Source: Anabaenopsis elenkinii CCIBt3563
Lineage (GTDB): Bacteria; Cyanobacteriota; Cyanobacteriia; Cyanobacteriales; Nostocaceae
NCBI RefSeq assembly: GCF_015245355.1
Contig: NZ_CP063311.1
Coordinates: 3,854,427-3,918,426, forward strand
DNA: 64,000 nt
Reading direction: 5' to 3'
Below are positions 37,322 through 47,771 of this stretch, piece by piece. The notes beneath the pieces were generated by a model. That model was not told the DNA's origin. It saw only the letters and a list, made by a program, of their open reading frames with translations, and ran no database searches. Position numbers and translations under genes: made by a program. Numbering within the stretch: position 1 is the stretch's first letter; each line of letters starts with the position of its first letter.

Positions 37322-38122
37322 GTGATCAACCTAACGCCTACCGAGTTGGAACGCTATAGTCGCCAAATGATGCTCCCAAATTTTGGCGAACTAGCTCAAA
37401 AACGCCTGAAGTCTGCAACAGTTCTGGTGACGGGTGTGGGGGGATTAGGCGGTACGGCGGCGCTTTACCTAGCAGTAGCGGGCGTTGGGCGGCTAATCCT
37501 AGTCCGGGGTGGTGACTTGCGCTTGGATGATATGAATCGTCAGATTTTAATGACTGATGATTGGGTAGGTAAACCAAGGGTGTTCAAGGCTAAAGAAACT
37601 CTCGAAGCAATTAATCCTGAGATCCAGGTGGAAGTAGTTCATGATTACATCACCCCGGACAATGTGGACTCTTTAGTACAATCGGCTGATATGGCCCTGG
37701 ATTGCGCCCACAATTTTACAGAACGCAATTTGCTGAATGAATCTTGTGTACGCTGGCGTAAACCGATGGTGGAAGCAGCAATGGACGGGATGGAGGCTTA
37801 CTTAACTACAATTATTCCAGGTGTAACTCCTTGTTTATCCTGTTTGTTTCCAGAAAAGCCGGAATGGGATAGACGGGCTTTTGCAGTTCTGGGCGCTGTC
37901 TCTGGGACTCTAGCTTGTCTGACAGCTTTGGAAGCCATTAAGCTGATTACTGGCTTTAGTCAACCCCTGTTATCGCAATTGCTGACTATTGACTTGAATC
38001 GCATGGAATTTGCCAAGCGCCGTTCTCAACGCGATCGCGCTTGTCCAGTATGTGGTAACACTGCGCCTTGGAGATATGGTCACTCCCCATCAATGGAAGC
38101 TACCAGCAATTGTACAAAGTAG
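37322..38122 (+). CDS. hesA: HesA, ThiF/MoeB-like E1 protein
   Basis: The 266-residue protein has the adenylating nucleotide motif GVGGLGGTAA near residues 38-46, YSRQMMLPNFG at the N-terminus, and zinc-type CxxC pairs (PCLSCLFPE, CPVCGN). HesA is known from heterocyst nif clusters of Anabaena. By homology to MoeB/ThiF it could activate a sulfur carrier or help molybdenum-cofactor steps. It starts with GTG behind a GGAGG site; no ATG fits the conserved start. Confidence 0.93.
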   Translation: MINLTPTELERYSRQMMLPNFGELAQKRLKSATVLVTGVGGLGGTAALYLAVAGVGRLILVRGGDLRLDDMNRQILMTDDWVGKPRVFKAKETLEAINPEIQVEVVHDYITPDNVDSLVQSADMALDCAHNFTERNLLNESCVRWRKPMVEAAMDGMEAYLTTIIPGVTPCLSCLFPEKPEWDRRAFAVLGAVSGTLACLTALEAIKLITGFSQPLLSQLLTIDLNRMEFAKRRSQRDRACPVCGNTAPWRYGHSPSMEATSNCTK

Positions 38123-38175
38123 TTTTTAGTCATAATTGACACAAATCCCCACACTAGAAATCGGCAGGAAAGGTA

Positions 38176-38547
38176 ATGGCTGTTAGCTTAACAGAAAAAG
38201 CAGAATTTCGTCTGCGGGCATTTTTACGAAGTTCAGCCTCTGATCATAACGACACTAAAAAAGGTATCCGTGTATCTGTGCAAAATGGTGGTTGCAGTGG
38301 CTATGAATATGGTCTTGAGATCACCAGTAAACCAAAACCAGATGACTTGGTAATTCAGCAGGGGAATGTGCTGATTTATGTTGATGCCAAAAGTGCGCCG
38401 TTATTAGACGGGGTGATCATCGACTTTGTAGAAGGGGTAATGGAAAGTGGCTTTAAGTTCACTAACCCCCATGCAAGTGATACCTGCGGTTGCGGAAAAT
38501 CCTTCAAAACAGATGATGGCACACCTACCGGTATACCTTGCAAATAA
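38176..38547 (+). CDS. hesB: HesB, A-type Fe-S carrier
   Basis: The 123-residue A-type protein carries the three conserved cysteines: C40 in [11 protein letters not shown] and C104/C106 in DTCGCGKSF. It receives or delivers Fe-S clusters, here presumably for nitrogenase. A GGAAAGG motif precedes the ATG. It has an extra Cys at residue 122. It follows hesA by 53 bases. Confidence 0.95.
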   Translation: MAVSLTEKAEFRLRAFLRSSASDHNDTKKGIRVSVQNGGCSGYEYGLEITSKPKPDDLVIQQGNVLIYVDAKSAPLLDGVIIDFVEGVMESGFKFTNPHASDTCGCGKSFKTDDGTPTGIPCK

Positions 38548-38669
38548 GATTGGGAATTCAAACCCATCAATGTGGTGTTGTTTTCCGCGCTGCTACTTTG
38601 CACAGTCCACTAAATAAACTTCGACAGATAAATCTATCTGAGCGTCTAAATTTTGAGGAGAATCGGAAA

Positions 38670-38969
38670 ATGGCTACTTACCAAGTGAGATTAATCAACA
38701 AAAAAGAAGGCCTGGACACCACAATTGAAGTGGATGAGGATACTAACATTGTTGACGCTGCAGAAGAAAATGGTATTGAATTACCTTTCTCTTGTCACTC
38801 AGGTTCTTGCTCAAGTTGTGTAGGAAAAGTTGTAGAAGGTGAAATTGATCAATCTGATCAAAACTTCTTAGATGATGAGCAAGTATCTAAAGGATTTGCT
38901 TTACTTTGCGTCACCTATCCCCGCTCTAACTGCACAATTAAGACCCACCAGGAAGCATATCTTGTATAG
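38670..38969 (+). CDS. fdxH: Heterocyst [2Fe-2S] ferredoxin FdxH
   Basis: The 99-residue plant-type ferredoxin has cluster ligands C42, C47, C50 and C80 ([14 protein letters not shown]). FdxH is the heterocyst electron donor to NifH. The start at 38670 is supported by a GAGGAG site and exact family length; the frame extends upstream to 38538 but overlaps the hesB end. It is the last gene of the operon and is followed by a strong terminator. Confidence 0.97.
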   Translation: MATYQVRLINKKEGLDTTIEVDEDTNIVDAAEENGIELPFSCHSGSCSSCVGKVVEGEIDQSDQNFLDDEQVSKGFALLCVTYPRSNCTIKTHQEAYLV

Positions 38970-39070
38970 AATATTGCTTAAACCGCTACTATCAGCAATA
39001 TTTGCTTACAGCAGTTAATCTGTGGTTGATAATCTTTTGATGTACTACACTCACTTGCAAACTGCTATCA

Positions 39071-39105
39071 AGATGAAGGATGAAGTATATCCTTCATCTT
39101 TTTTT
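39071..39105 (+). terminator. Strong intrinsic terminator of the nif operon
   Basis: AGATGAAGGAT (39071-39081) pairs perfectly with ATCCTTCATCT (39089-39099) and is followed by a run of T. It closes the plus-strand nif cluster and faces the convergent DUF1636 gene. Confidence 0.88.
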
Positions 39106-39121
39106 AATACAGATTTTTGCG

Positions 39122-39514
39122 TCAGGGCGTAGGTACTGCTGGAATACGGGCTAAAATTCCCTTCTTGAGAGGTTCGGGACGTTCACCCCAGGGTAACAAA
39201 CCTTGTGGGTGTGCATAATATTTACCAGCACACTGGAATACACCATCTACTTCTGGGGGTGATAACTCAGGAGAAAGATCGCCGAAAAGATAAGTATATT
39301 TATCATGTGAAGCAAAGGACACAACACAAGAGCGATCGCAAGCGCTCATACATTCTACACCTTGAATCCTAAACTCTGTGTTCAATTCCCAATGGGGATA
39401 ATGTGCTTCTAAGTGCTTGAGAAGTATTTCTCCGCCACTTTCACCTACACGTTTACCGCCTTCCCACTTACTCCCACAGGTTGTACAAACAAATATTGTA
39501 TGTTGTGCCTTCAT
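39122..39514 (-). CDS. DUF1636 metal-binding protein
   Basis: The 130-residue protein matches DUF1636, a ferredoxin-like family of unknown function. It has C10-x2-C13 (FVCTTCGSKWEG) and C55-x3-C59-x3-C63 (VECMSACDRSC). In cyanobacteria these genes are often linked to cobalt or cobalamin functions. That fits here, because a cobalamin riboswitch lies just upstream on the same strand. The gene is convergent with the nif operon and probably not part of nitrogen fixation itself. Confidence 0.82.
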   Translation of the reverse strand: MKAQHTIFVCTTCGSKWEGGKRVGESGGEILLKHLEAHYPHWELNTEFRIQGVECMSACDRSCVVSFASHDKYTYLFGDLSPELSPPEVDGVFQCAGKYYAHPQGLLPWGERPEPLKKGILARIPAVPTP

Positions 39515-39551
39515 CTATACCTCGTAGATTGTAGCTAAATTTACTTTTATA

Positions 39552-39715
39552 TCGTCGGGTATTCTGACTTACGCAATTTTAAATTTTAAATTTGGTGTTT
39601 TTGGTGTTTTATATCTCAAACTAAAAATCTAAAATCGGTTTACAGTTGCGGGACAGCGCCGGAATTACACCGAACTTTCCCCGTTACGTCTAATAGTTAA
39701 TTTCTACTAGAGCCG
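39552..39715 (-). promoter_or_regulatory. Cobalamin riboswitch
   Basis: Read on the minus strand, the region contains GGGGAAAGTTCGGTG, AATTCCGGCGCTGTCCC and GCAACTGTAA in that order, which are the conserved core blocks of the B12 riboswitch. AGTCAGAATACCCGACGA closes it on the 3' side. An AT-rich tract (about 39575-39640) forms the variable part. It ends about 38 bases upstream of the DUF1636 start, so it should repress that gene when B12 is plentiful. Confidence 0.88.
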
Positions 39716-40147
39716 AATATATAGAAATTTAGCACATTCTCGTCTTGATTACATATTCCATGACAAAGTTGATAATAACTCCCATACTTTCACGCCATAG
39801 AGGGCATAAATAAAAACTGTACTCACAAGTGGTTAATCAAGAAAATATCTAGTTTTTGATATTGACAAACTTAGCTGTAGCTTGAGTTGCATTTTCATGT
39901 TTTTTTCAGGTAATGATGGTACTAATGTATGGGGATCTTTATAAATGATTCATAATTGAAACTTATCAAAGTGATAATATATAAATAAGCTAAATTGTTG
40001 CTAGTGAACTTAAATATTTATCCTTGAGTAGTGGTGCGGCTACAAGTTAAGGAGAAACTCAGATAAACGCAACAAAAAATAACTAGATTCTGCGTAGATA
40101 TTTGTCGGAATTTTTTCTATTTGGCTATAAATTGCTAAGGATCAGTT
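39716..40147. other. AT-rich spacer upstream of riboswitch and ankyrin gene
   Basis: The region is strongly AT-rich and must hold divergent promoters for the riboswitch transcript and the ankyrin gene. No ORF or repeat family is seen. Confidence 0.45.
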
Positions 40148-40615
40148 ATGAATCAGATCAAGAAGCAAAAATTGAGCGAAGTTACCCAGCGATGGCTGAT
40201 AGCAAATGGTTATAATCCTTATAACCTCAATCAGCAGGGTGAAAATGGCGACACAGCTTTGATAAAAGCTACTAGAGAAGGAGTTTATGCAGTAGTTAAA
40301 GAGCTAATTGAGTTAGGGGTGAATATTAATGCTAAAAACTATGATCGCAATAATGCTTTATGGTTTGCTTGTTTTGGTAACCATTATGAGTTAATTAGCT
40401 TGCTCCTCGCTGCAGAAATTGATATTAACAACCAGAATGATAATGGTGCCACTGTTTTAATGTATGCAGCATCAGCAGGGAAGACAGGGGTGGCTAAATT
40501 ACTTCTCCAACACAAACCTAACTTAAATTTAAGGAACTTCGATGATTATAGGGCTGTAGATTGTGCTAGTAATATGGAGATATTAAGGTTACTCAAAAAT
40601 GCCGAAAGGTCATAA
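40148..40615 (+). CDS. Ankyrin-repeat protein
   Basis: The 155-residue protein contains about three ankyrin repeats: GDTALIKATREGVYAVVKEL, NNALWFACFGNHYELISLLL and GATVLMYAASAGKTGVAKLL. It starts after a short N-terminus (SEVTQRWLIANGYNPYNL). Ankyrin repeats mediate protein binding; the partner is unknown. It is followed by about 220 bases without a gene, then a MITE-like repeat. AGGATCAGTT lies before the ATG. Confidence 0.85.
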   Translation: MNQIKKQKLSEVTQRWLIANGYNPYNLNQQGENGDTALIKATREGVYAVVKELIELGVNINAKNYDRNNALWFACFGNHYELISLLLAAEIDINNQNDNGATVLMYAASAGKTGVAKLLLQHKPNLNLRNFDDYRAVDCASNMEILRLLKNAERS

Positions 40616-40877
40616 TTTTCCGATAAGTTACCACCATAGTAGTAAGCATTTTTATTTATCTGTACAGGTGCATCCAAATTATGTATATTCTTCTTTTAGT
40701 CCTAATTGATTTACAGTTTACTGCAAATTTTACCGCCGGGTGAAATTAAATCTCAATCATCCCGTGCATTAGTTGATCTGGTTAACTAGTGCATTTACCG
40801 GGGAGAGGGTATATGAAGATGTCCCTGATTATCTAAGAGGATGTTTGGAAAGTATTAAACAGGTAATTTTTATATTA

Positions 40878-40950
40878 GGGAACAGGGAACAGGGAACAGG
40901 GAACAGGGAGCAGGGAGCAGGAAGCAGGGAGCAGGAAGCAGGGAATGGGG
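40878..40950. repeat. Heptamer tandem repeats (GGGAACA)n
   Basis: Four copies of GGGAACA are followed by variants (GGGAGCA, GGAAGCA) inside the MITE. This is a classic cyanobacterial STRR tract. Confidence 0.85.
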
Positions 40951-40993
40951 GACACTCCGAAACAATAAAATCCAGTCCCCTCCCCTTACAAGG

Positions 40994-42657
40994 CTATCCA
41001 TTACCCACATCTTTCTTAACAATTAGACAAAAGACTTAACATCAGAGTGAAAGCCTTGATGGCTATAGTTTTGAAAGAGAAGACTGGGTAATGGCATCAT
41101 GGAAAAGTGGGCAGCGAAAGAATTGGCACAGGTAAACTTAGGGGATGCACGTCGAAACAAGCGGTTAATCAGGATAGTAGAAGATTTGGCAGCACAACCA
41201 GATAGTAGTGTACCACTTGCTTGTGGAAATATAGCAGCAACAAAGGCAACATATAATTTTTGGAAATCACCACATTTTCAAGCAGGTGATATTCGTGCTG
41301 CCCACACATCCAGCACCATAGAAAGAATCAAAAAACATGAGATAGTATTGGCAATACAAGATACAACAAACATAGATTTAACATCGCACCCAGCCACAAA
41401 AGGAGTAGGTTATCTTGACCACAGAAAATCATCAGGATTAAAAGTACATTCAACACTTGCAGCCACAAGTAATGGAGTACCGTTAGGAATTATTGAGCAG
41501 CAAGTATGGGCAAGAGAACAAGAGAATTTAGGTATTGCTAAAAAACGTCGTCAACGAGAGACAAAAGAAAAAGAAAGTCAACGTTGGTTGGATGGGTTGC
41601 AGACTACACAAAATTTGATTCCCTCAGAAATTGAAGTAGTAACAATAGGTGACTCAGAGGCGGATATATTTGACCTTTTTAACCAGCAACGTCGAGAAAA
41701 ATCACACTTACTAATTCGTGGGACTCATAATCGTAAAGTAGACCATTGTGGCAAATATCTACATCTTGCCATTCGTCAAATCGAAGCATCTGGAACAGTG
41801 ACTGTAGAAGTAAAACGCTCTCCAGAACATAGTTCCAGACAGGCGAGACTGACAATTAGGTTCACGAGTTTTGATATTCAAGTACCATTACACCATATTG
41901 GACGTTTACAGCTAAAACCTGTCAGGTTACAAGTAATTTTGGCAGAAGAGGAAAATCCACCTCCAGGAACAAATCCCATTAGTTGGTTATTAATTACTAG
42001 CTTAGAAATTAACAGTCTAGAAGATGCTGCATGTTGTGTTCAATGGTACACTTACCGTTGGTTGATAGAACGTTATCATTACACATTAAAAAGTGGCTGT
42101 GGCATCGAGAAATTACAACTGGAAACTGCTGACCGAATTCACATGGCACTAGCCACTTATACTATTGTCGCTTGGCGATTGTTATGGCTTACTTATCAAG
42201 CACGAGTTCATCCTGATTTACCTTGTGATGTTGTTTTGGAAAACAGTGAATGGCAGTCCTTATGTGCCACTATCAACAAAAATCCTATTCCTCCAGACCA
42301 CCCACCTTCTTTGCATGATGCTGTGCGAATGATTGCCACTCTTGGTGGTTTTTTGGGTCGCAAAGGTGATGGTGAACCGGGTGTGAAAACCATTTGGCGT
42401 GGGCTACGACGCTTACACGATATTGCTGCTACTTGGCAATTACTTCACTCCGATTCCCCATCTTATCTTGACATTTAGCGATCGCCTATGGCGGAGGGTA
42501 GCCCCTCGCCCCTGTATTCAAAAACTCAATCACCTGTTGGGTCTTCTCAATATCCATACTTATTCTTTTTTGTCAATCCTCCCCACTATGCACATCTCTA
42601 CAACCTTTATTGTGTTTGCCTTCCAGCAATGTTAAGAAAGATGTGGGTAATGGATAG
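40994..42657 (+). mobile_element. IS4-family insertion sequence, intact
   Basis: The element is about 1664 bp, with perfect 27-bp terminal inverted repeats at 40994-41020 and 42631-42657 (start CTATCCATTACCC). It is flanked by CCTTACAAGG on both sides (40984-40993 and 42658-42667), a 10-bp target duplication typical of IS4. Because the duplication is itself a palindrome, its exact edges are ambiguous by two bases. Confidence 0.88.
41099..42478 (+). CDS. IS4-family DDE transposase
   Basis: The 459-residue transposase has a Tn5-like N-terminus (WAAKELAQVNLGDARRNKRL). Catalytic Asp residues appear in AIQDTTNID and GDSEADIFDLF. The IS4 signature Y-x2-R-x3-E-x6-K is matched exactly in YTYRWLIERYHYTLK. 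The frame is open and full length, so the element may be active. It lies between perfect terminal inverted repeats. Confidence 0.93.
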   Translation: MEKWAAKELAQVNLGDARRNKRLIRIVEDLAAQPDSSVPLACGNIAATKATYNFWKSPHFQAGDIRAAHTSSTIERIKKHEIVLAIQDTTNIDLTSHPATKGVGYLDHRKSSGLKVHSTLAATSNGVPLGIIEQQVWAREQENLGIAKKRRQRETKEKESQRWLDGLQTTQNLIPSEIEVVTIGDSEADIFDLFNQQRREKSHLLIRGTHNRKVDHCGKYLHLAIRQIEASGTVTVEVKRSPEHSSRQARLTIRFTSFDIQVPLHHIGRLQLKPVRLQVILAEEENPPPGTNPISWLLITSLEINSLEDAACCVQWYTYRWLIERYHYTLKSGCGIEKLQLETADRIHMALATYTIVAWRLLWLTYQARVHPDLPCDVVLENSEWQSLCATINKNPIPPDHPPSLHDAVRMIATLGGFLGRKGDGEPGVKTIWRGLRRLHDIAATWQLLHSDSPSYLDI

Positions 42658-42730
42658 CCTTACAAGGGGAGGGTTAGGGTGGGGTGAAACAATAGTTGAT
42701 ACACTAATCATGACTTATCAAACATCCTCT

Positions 42731-43788
42731 AAGGGTAAATCCTTGAGCAAGGGGCTTTATATCCTAGGGAGGTTGATGTACAAATTGCTGGGATGTTGGG
42801 AATGCTAAAAGTTGAGAATAATTCTCTAACTCCTATTGATGAACTAATTCTAAGGAAGTAGAAAATTATATTATACCAGGAAAAAGTATCAAGGGATGCA
42901 TTTTTTTTATTAGTTGTGTTTATTATAGGTCTAGTTGGAAATATCAGGATAGGAGCCTAAGATATTGCTTTTTAGATAGCGATCATCATTTAGGTGCGAT
43001 CGCGCGATCGCTTGGGTGGCGAAACCATAGCGCGTTACCAAAGGTAATCGCAGCATTAGCTGATCTCCATAACCAAGATATACAACTGATTTTTGACTGT
43101 GATCAACTTGCTCTCGATCCGGTGTTAGACTTTGAAAATTGAGAGTTTATCACTGCTGGGGTAATCTCAGTCCAGATGGAAGACAAGTCAATTATAGCTT
43201 TGCAAGTGAAAGTTCCTTTTGTCTGCGGTACAGACTATTTTGCAGCTAATCATTTATTGAAGATAGCTATCAAGCAACGGCTTTACAGCAGATTCCAGTA
43301 CAGCAATTACTACAGCTAAAGTTTCATGTTGACAGAGATAAATTTTATCATACTGTGTGGAATAAACCTTCAGTGATAGGTTTCCGGAAACTGTTTATTG
43401 CTCAAGAAGATTATCTATATCTCTGGCCACAAATCGCACAACCAATACCAACAGAGCATTTTTTGAGAAAGTCGAAATTGACTCTGTTGTACATCGAGTA
43501 GAGGGGATATTACCTGGATTATATCAAGGTACATATTTGCTCACAGCAGTTGATTTCAGATAACAGACCGGTTACTAATGCGTCAATCAGGCGATTCATT
43601 ACCAGAGGTGGCGTTGTAACTTGGCTTTTAGTATCTGAATAGACAAATTATCAAATAGCTATGGAATTAACGGGTTTCGTTGGTCCACAGAATTGGTTGT
43701 CGTGGGATTGGTTCTTTTTATGATGAAGAAACTCAAGATTTCCTCTATGGAATGGCTATTGGCAAATAACTAGGATTATAATCAGCAG
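42731..43788. other. Region of gene decay between MITE and 124-aa gene
   Basis: Just after the MITE, an open stretch (about 42770-42861) reads VDVQIAGMLGMLKVENN and ends at a stop; it may be the tail of a gene cut by the repeat. The decayed gene annotated at 42966-43769 follows. Confidence 0.4.
42966..43769 (+). pseudogene. Decayed gene with stop and frameshifts, family unknown
   Basis: Coding-like sequence can be followed through at least three frames. The first frame includes CFLDSDHHLGAIARSLGWRN and LIFDCDQLALDPVLDFEN, then an in-frame stop, then EFITAGVISVQMEDKSIIAL. A second includes LKFHVDRDKFYHTVWNKPSV and LFIAQEDYLYLWPQI. The last pieces are FYDEETQDFLYGMAIGK. The parts keep the order of one protein of about 260 residues. 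I do not recognise it. It ended about 20 bases before the 124-aa gene and was probably in its operon. Confidence 0.55.
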
Positions 43789-44163
43789 ATGGCTAAGAAT
43801 AATTTCTATTTTGATAGTGATGACTCTCATCCTATGCAGCCGACATCGGCAGATATTATACTACGGCAACAATTAGAGTATTCTATTAGTAGGTATTTTT
43901 ATCAACAGTGCGATCGCACGATTCAAAATCTACTCTCTAATTGTCGCTGGTATGTCACCACCCGCGCTAATGCGATGACACTAGTAATTGAATGTCCAGA
44001 TCAAGTTACTAACTGGCGGGTTTTACAAAAAATTGTCCCCATGGGAACATTACTTCACTCCATTATCACCAGTGCTAAAATTCGGGTTTGTCCCCCCGAT
44101 AGTCAGGGTATACCTTTTGAAATGAGGGTAGATGAACTTGCGGTTTATCGTGATTGGGCGTAA
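43789..44163 (+). CDS. Conserved hypothetical protein, paralogue of the 59865-60236 gene
   Basis: The 124-residue protein shares a clear pattern with the 123-residue protein encoded at 59865-60236: CDRxxQxLLSxCxWY, then IxCPDxxxxW, and the C-terminal AKIRVxPPxxxGxPFExRVxE ending in YRDW. No known domain is recognised and there is no membrane segment. It follows the decayed gene and is convergent with hupW with no gap. The two paralogues bracket the hup-hyp region. Function is unknown. Confidence 0.7.
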   Translation: MAKNNFYFDSDDSHPMQPTSADIILRQQLEYSISRYFYQQCDRTIQNLLSNCRWYVTTRANAMTLVIECPDQVTNWRVLQKIVPMGTLLHSIITSAKIRVCPPDSQGIPFEMRVDELAVYRDWA

Positions 44164-44700
<537 letters not shown>

Positions 44701-44712
44701 TTAGGGAAAATA

Positions 44713-45135
44713 CTAAAACTTCACATCATATTTTTTGGCAATTTCCATAAATTTTTCACACTGCTTTTGTGATGCGTCAGTTAAGATCATTTCGGCTTGT
44801 TCTGGAGTATTGCCATCTTTAGGAATTAAATACTTGACATAAAGTGCTATAAAATCGGCTATAACTGCCAATCCAGATAACCCATGTTCGTCAGCTTCTT
44901 TCCCAGCGATCGCAGCTACTAAACCAGCTTTAATCGGGTCTGGTTTCACCTTCATAAACTGGTCAATCAGCTTGGGAATGTACTCTGTGGGTGGCAAGTT
45001 ATTTAACTTACTTTGGTCTGGAGTAAAATTACATTCGGCGGCTTTTGCTTGCTCTAAAACACACCATTCTATGAATTCTTGTAGTGCTGCTTCAGGGAGG
45101 CGAGGGAGATATCTATGTAGCGGTATATCAGACAC
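44713..45135 (-). CDS. Conserved hypothetical protein upstream of hupW
   Basis: The 140-residue, mostly helical protein starts MSDIPLHRYLPRLPEAALQE and has IKAGLVAAIAGKEADEHGLS in the middle. There is no membrane segment, signal peptide or metal motif. It probably forms an operon with hupW (12-base gap), so a role in hydrogenase maturation is possible, but this rests only on position. I do not recognise the family. Confidence 0.7.
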   Translation of the reverse strand: MSDIPLHRYLPRLPEAALQEFIEWCVLEQAKAAECNFTPDQSKLNNLPPTEYIPKLIDQFMKVKPDPIKAGLVAAIAGKEADEHGLSGLAVIADFIALYVKYLIPKDGNTPEQAEMILTDASQKQCEKFMEIAKKYDVKF

Positions 45136-45288
45136 AGGCTTACCGTGTAAATTGATTTTTTTTGAGGTGCATCATAGCTAGCCTAACCCATTACCGCTAT
45201 TACTTTTAGTATGTTAAGCTACGATATGTTCAGAATAGGCATTGTTGAGAAATTGGATTATAATCGTAATAAATAACAGGTAGTGTTT

Positions 45289-46059
45289 ATGGTAACATCC
45301 TCCCTAGTTAGTCAAACCACATCACCCCCAGGGATAGTTATCACTTGGGAACCATTACCGCAGGACTTTGACCTAGAGGATGAACCGGTGGATAATACAG
45401 GACAGCCACTATTAGCAGGTGCATTAAGAGAAAGTTTAGAAATTGCTGGTTTTATCCAACCACAAATCTTAATCGCGGCTAACTTTGGGCTATGTGCTAC
45501 CCTAGATGGACAGTTTATTGCTAAAGCCCCGGATTGGTTATATGTACCGGGAGTTAAGGAAATATTACCAGATAGGAAAAGCTATACACCCCACTTAGAG
45601 GGAGATATTCCCGCCATAGTCATGGAGTTTCTTTCAGATAAAGAGGGGGGGGAATATTCAGTCAAACGTACATACCCACCCGGTAAATGGTTTTTTTATG
45701 AACAAATTTTACAAGTTCCAGTGTATGTAATTTTTGAGCCAGAGGGAGGACTATTAGAATATTATCAGTTAGAAAATGGGCGGTATGAGTTAAAGTCAGC
45801 GGATGAAAATGGCCGCCACTGGGTAGAGAGTATGGGGCTATTTTTGGGAACATGGCGGGGAGACAAGGAAGGGCGCAGTGGTTATTGGTTGAGATGGTGG
45901 GATAATCAGGGTAATTTGTTACCCTGGGCGGTAGAGAAGATTTTACAAGAACGCCAACGCGCAGAACAGGAACGCCAACGCGCAGAACAAGAACGCCAAG
46001 AAAAGGAAAAACTCAGAGCCTATTTACAATCCCGGGGAATTGATCCTGATATCTTGTAG
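45289..46059 (+). CDS. Uma2 family (DUF820) putative endonuclease
   Basis: The 256-residue protein matches the Uma2 family, abundant in cyanobacteria, with a PD-(D/E)xK-like fold: YVPGVKEILP, AIVMEFLSDKEGGEYSVKRT and VYVIFEPEGGLLEYYQ. The C-terminus is a charged coiled coil with RQRAEQE repeats, coded by a small tandem repeat. Activity is not proven for the family. ATG at 45289 is preferred over GTG at 45283. It stands alone between hupW and hupL genes. Confidence 0.85.
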   Translation: MVTSSLVSQTTSPPGIVITWEPLPQDFDLEDEPVDNTGQPLLAGALRESLEIAGFIQPQILIAANFGLCATLDGQFIAKAPDWLYVPGVKEILPDRKSYTPHLEGDIPAIVMEFLSDKEGGEYSVKRTYPPGKWFFYEQILQVPVYVIFEPEGGLLEYYQLENGRYELKSADENGRHWVESMGLFLGTWRGDKEGRSGYWLRWWDNQGNLLPWAVEKILQERQRAEQERQRAEQERQEKEKLRAYLQSRGIDPDIL

Positions 46060-46125
46060 GTGGGTCAAATAATACATTGATAGCAACAATTAACAACTTG
46101 CTGCTACCAAGACATCAAAGTATAC

Positions 46126-47721
<1,596 letters not shown>

Positions 47722-47742
47722 TCTCCTCTCCTGTAATTAATT

Positions 47743-47771
47743 AAGGAATGGGGTCTCTAGTCCCATTCCCT
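47743..47771 (-). repeat. Hairpin in the hupS-hupL spacer
   Basis: AGGGAATGGG and CCCCATTCCTT pair across the short spacer, with the stem overlapping the hupS stop. A similar intergenic hairpin is known from other Nostoc hupSL operons and may tune the ratio or stability of the two messages. Confidence 0.55.

Larger units (their letters stand above)
40836..42730. mobile_element. MITE-like repeat interrupted by an IS4-family element
   Basis: The ends read AGAGGATGTTTG (from 40836) and CAAACATCCTCT (to 42730). The halves match the uninterrupted copy at 55675-55840 in opposite orientation. The repeat is split at its central palindrome, CCCCTTACAAGGGG, by the IS at 40994-42657. It contains no transposase of its own. 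Confidence 0.75.

Noticed and set aside
40878..40950. CRISPR-like short repeats
   Set aside because: The units are 7 bases, tandem and without spacers; they are STRR heptamers typical of Nostocales, and no cas genes are present.
40773..41039. 88-codon ORF before the IS
   Set aside because: Most of it translates the GGGAACA heptamers and the MITE; only the first 30 codons are outside repeats.
42399..42808. ORFs of 78 and 106 codons at the 3' end of the IS
   Set aside because: They overlap the transposase end, the IS terminal repeat and the MITE, with no independent coding evidence.
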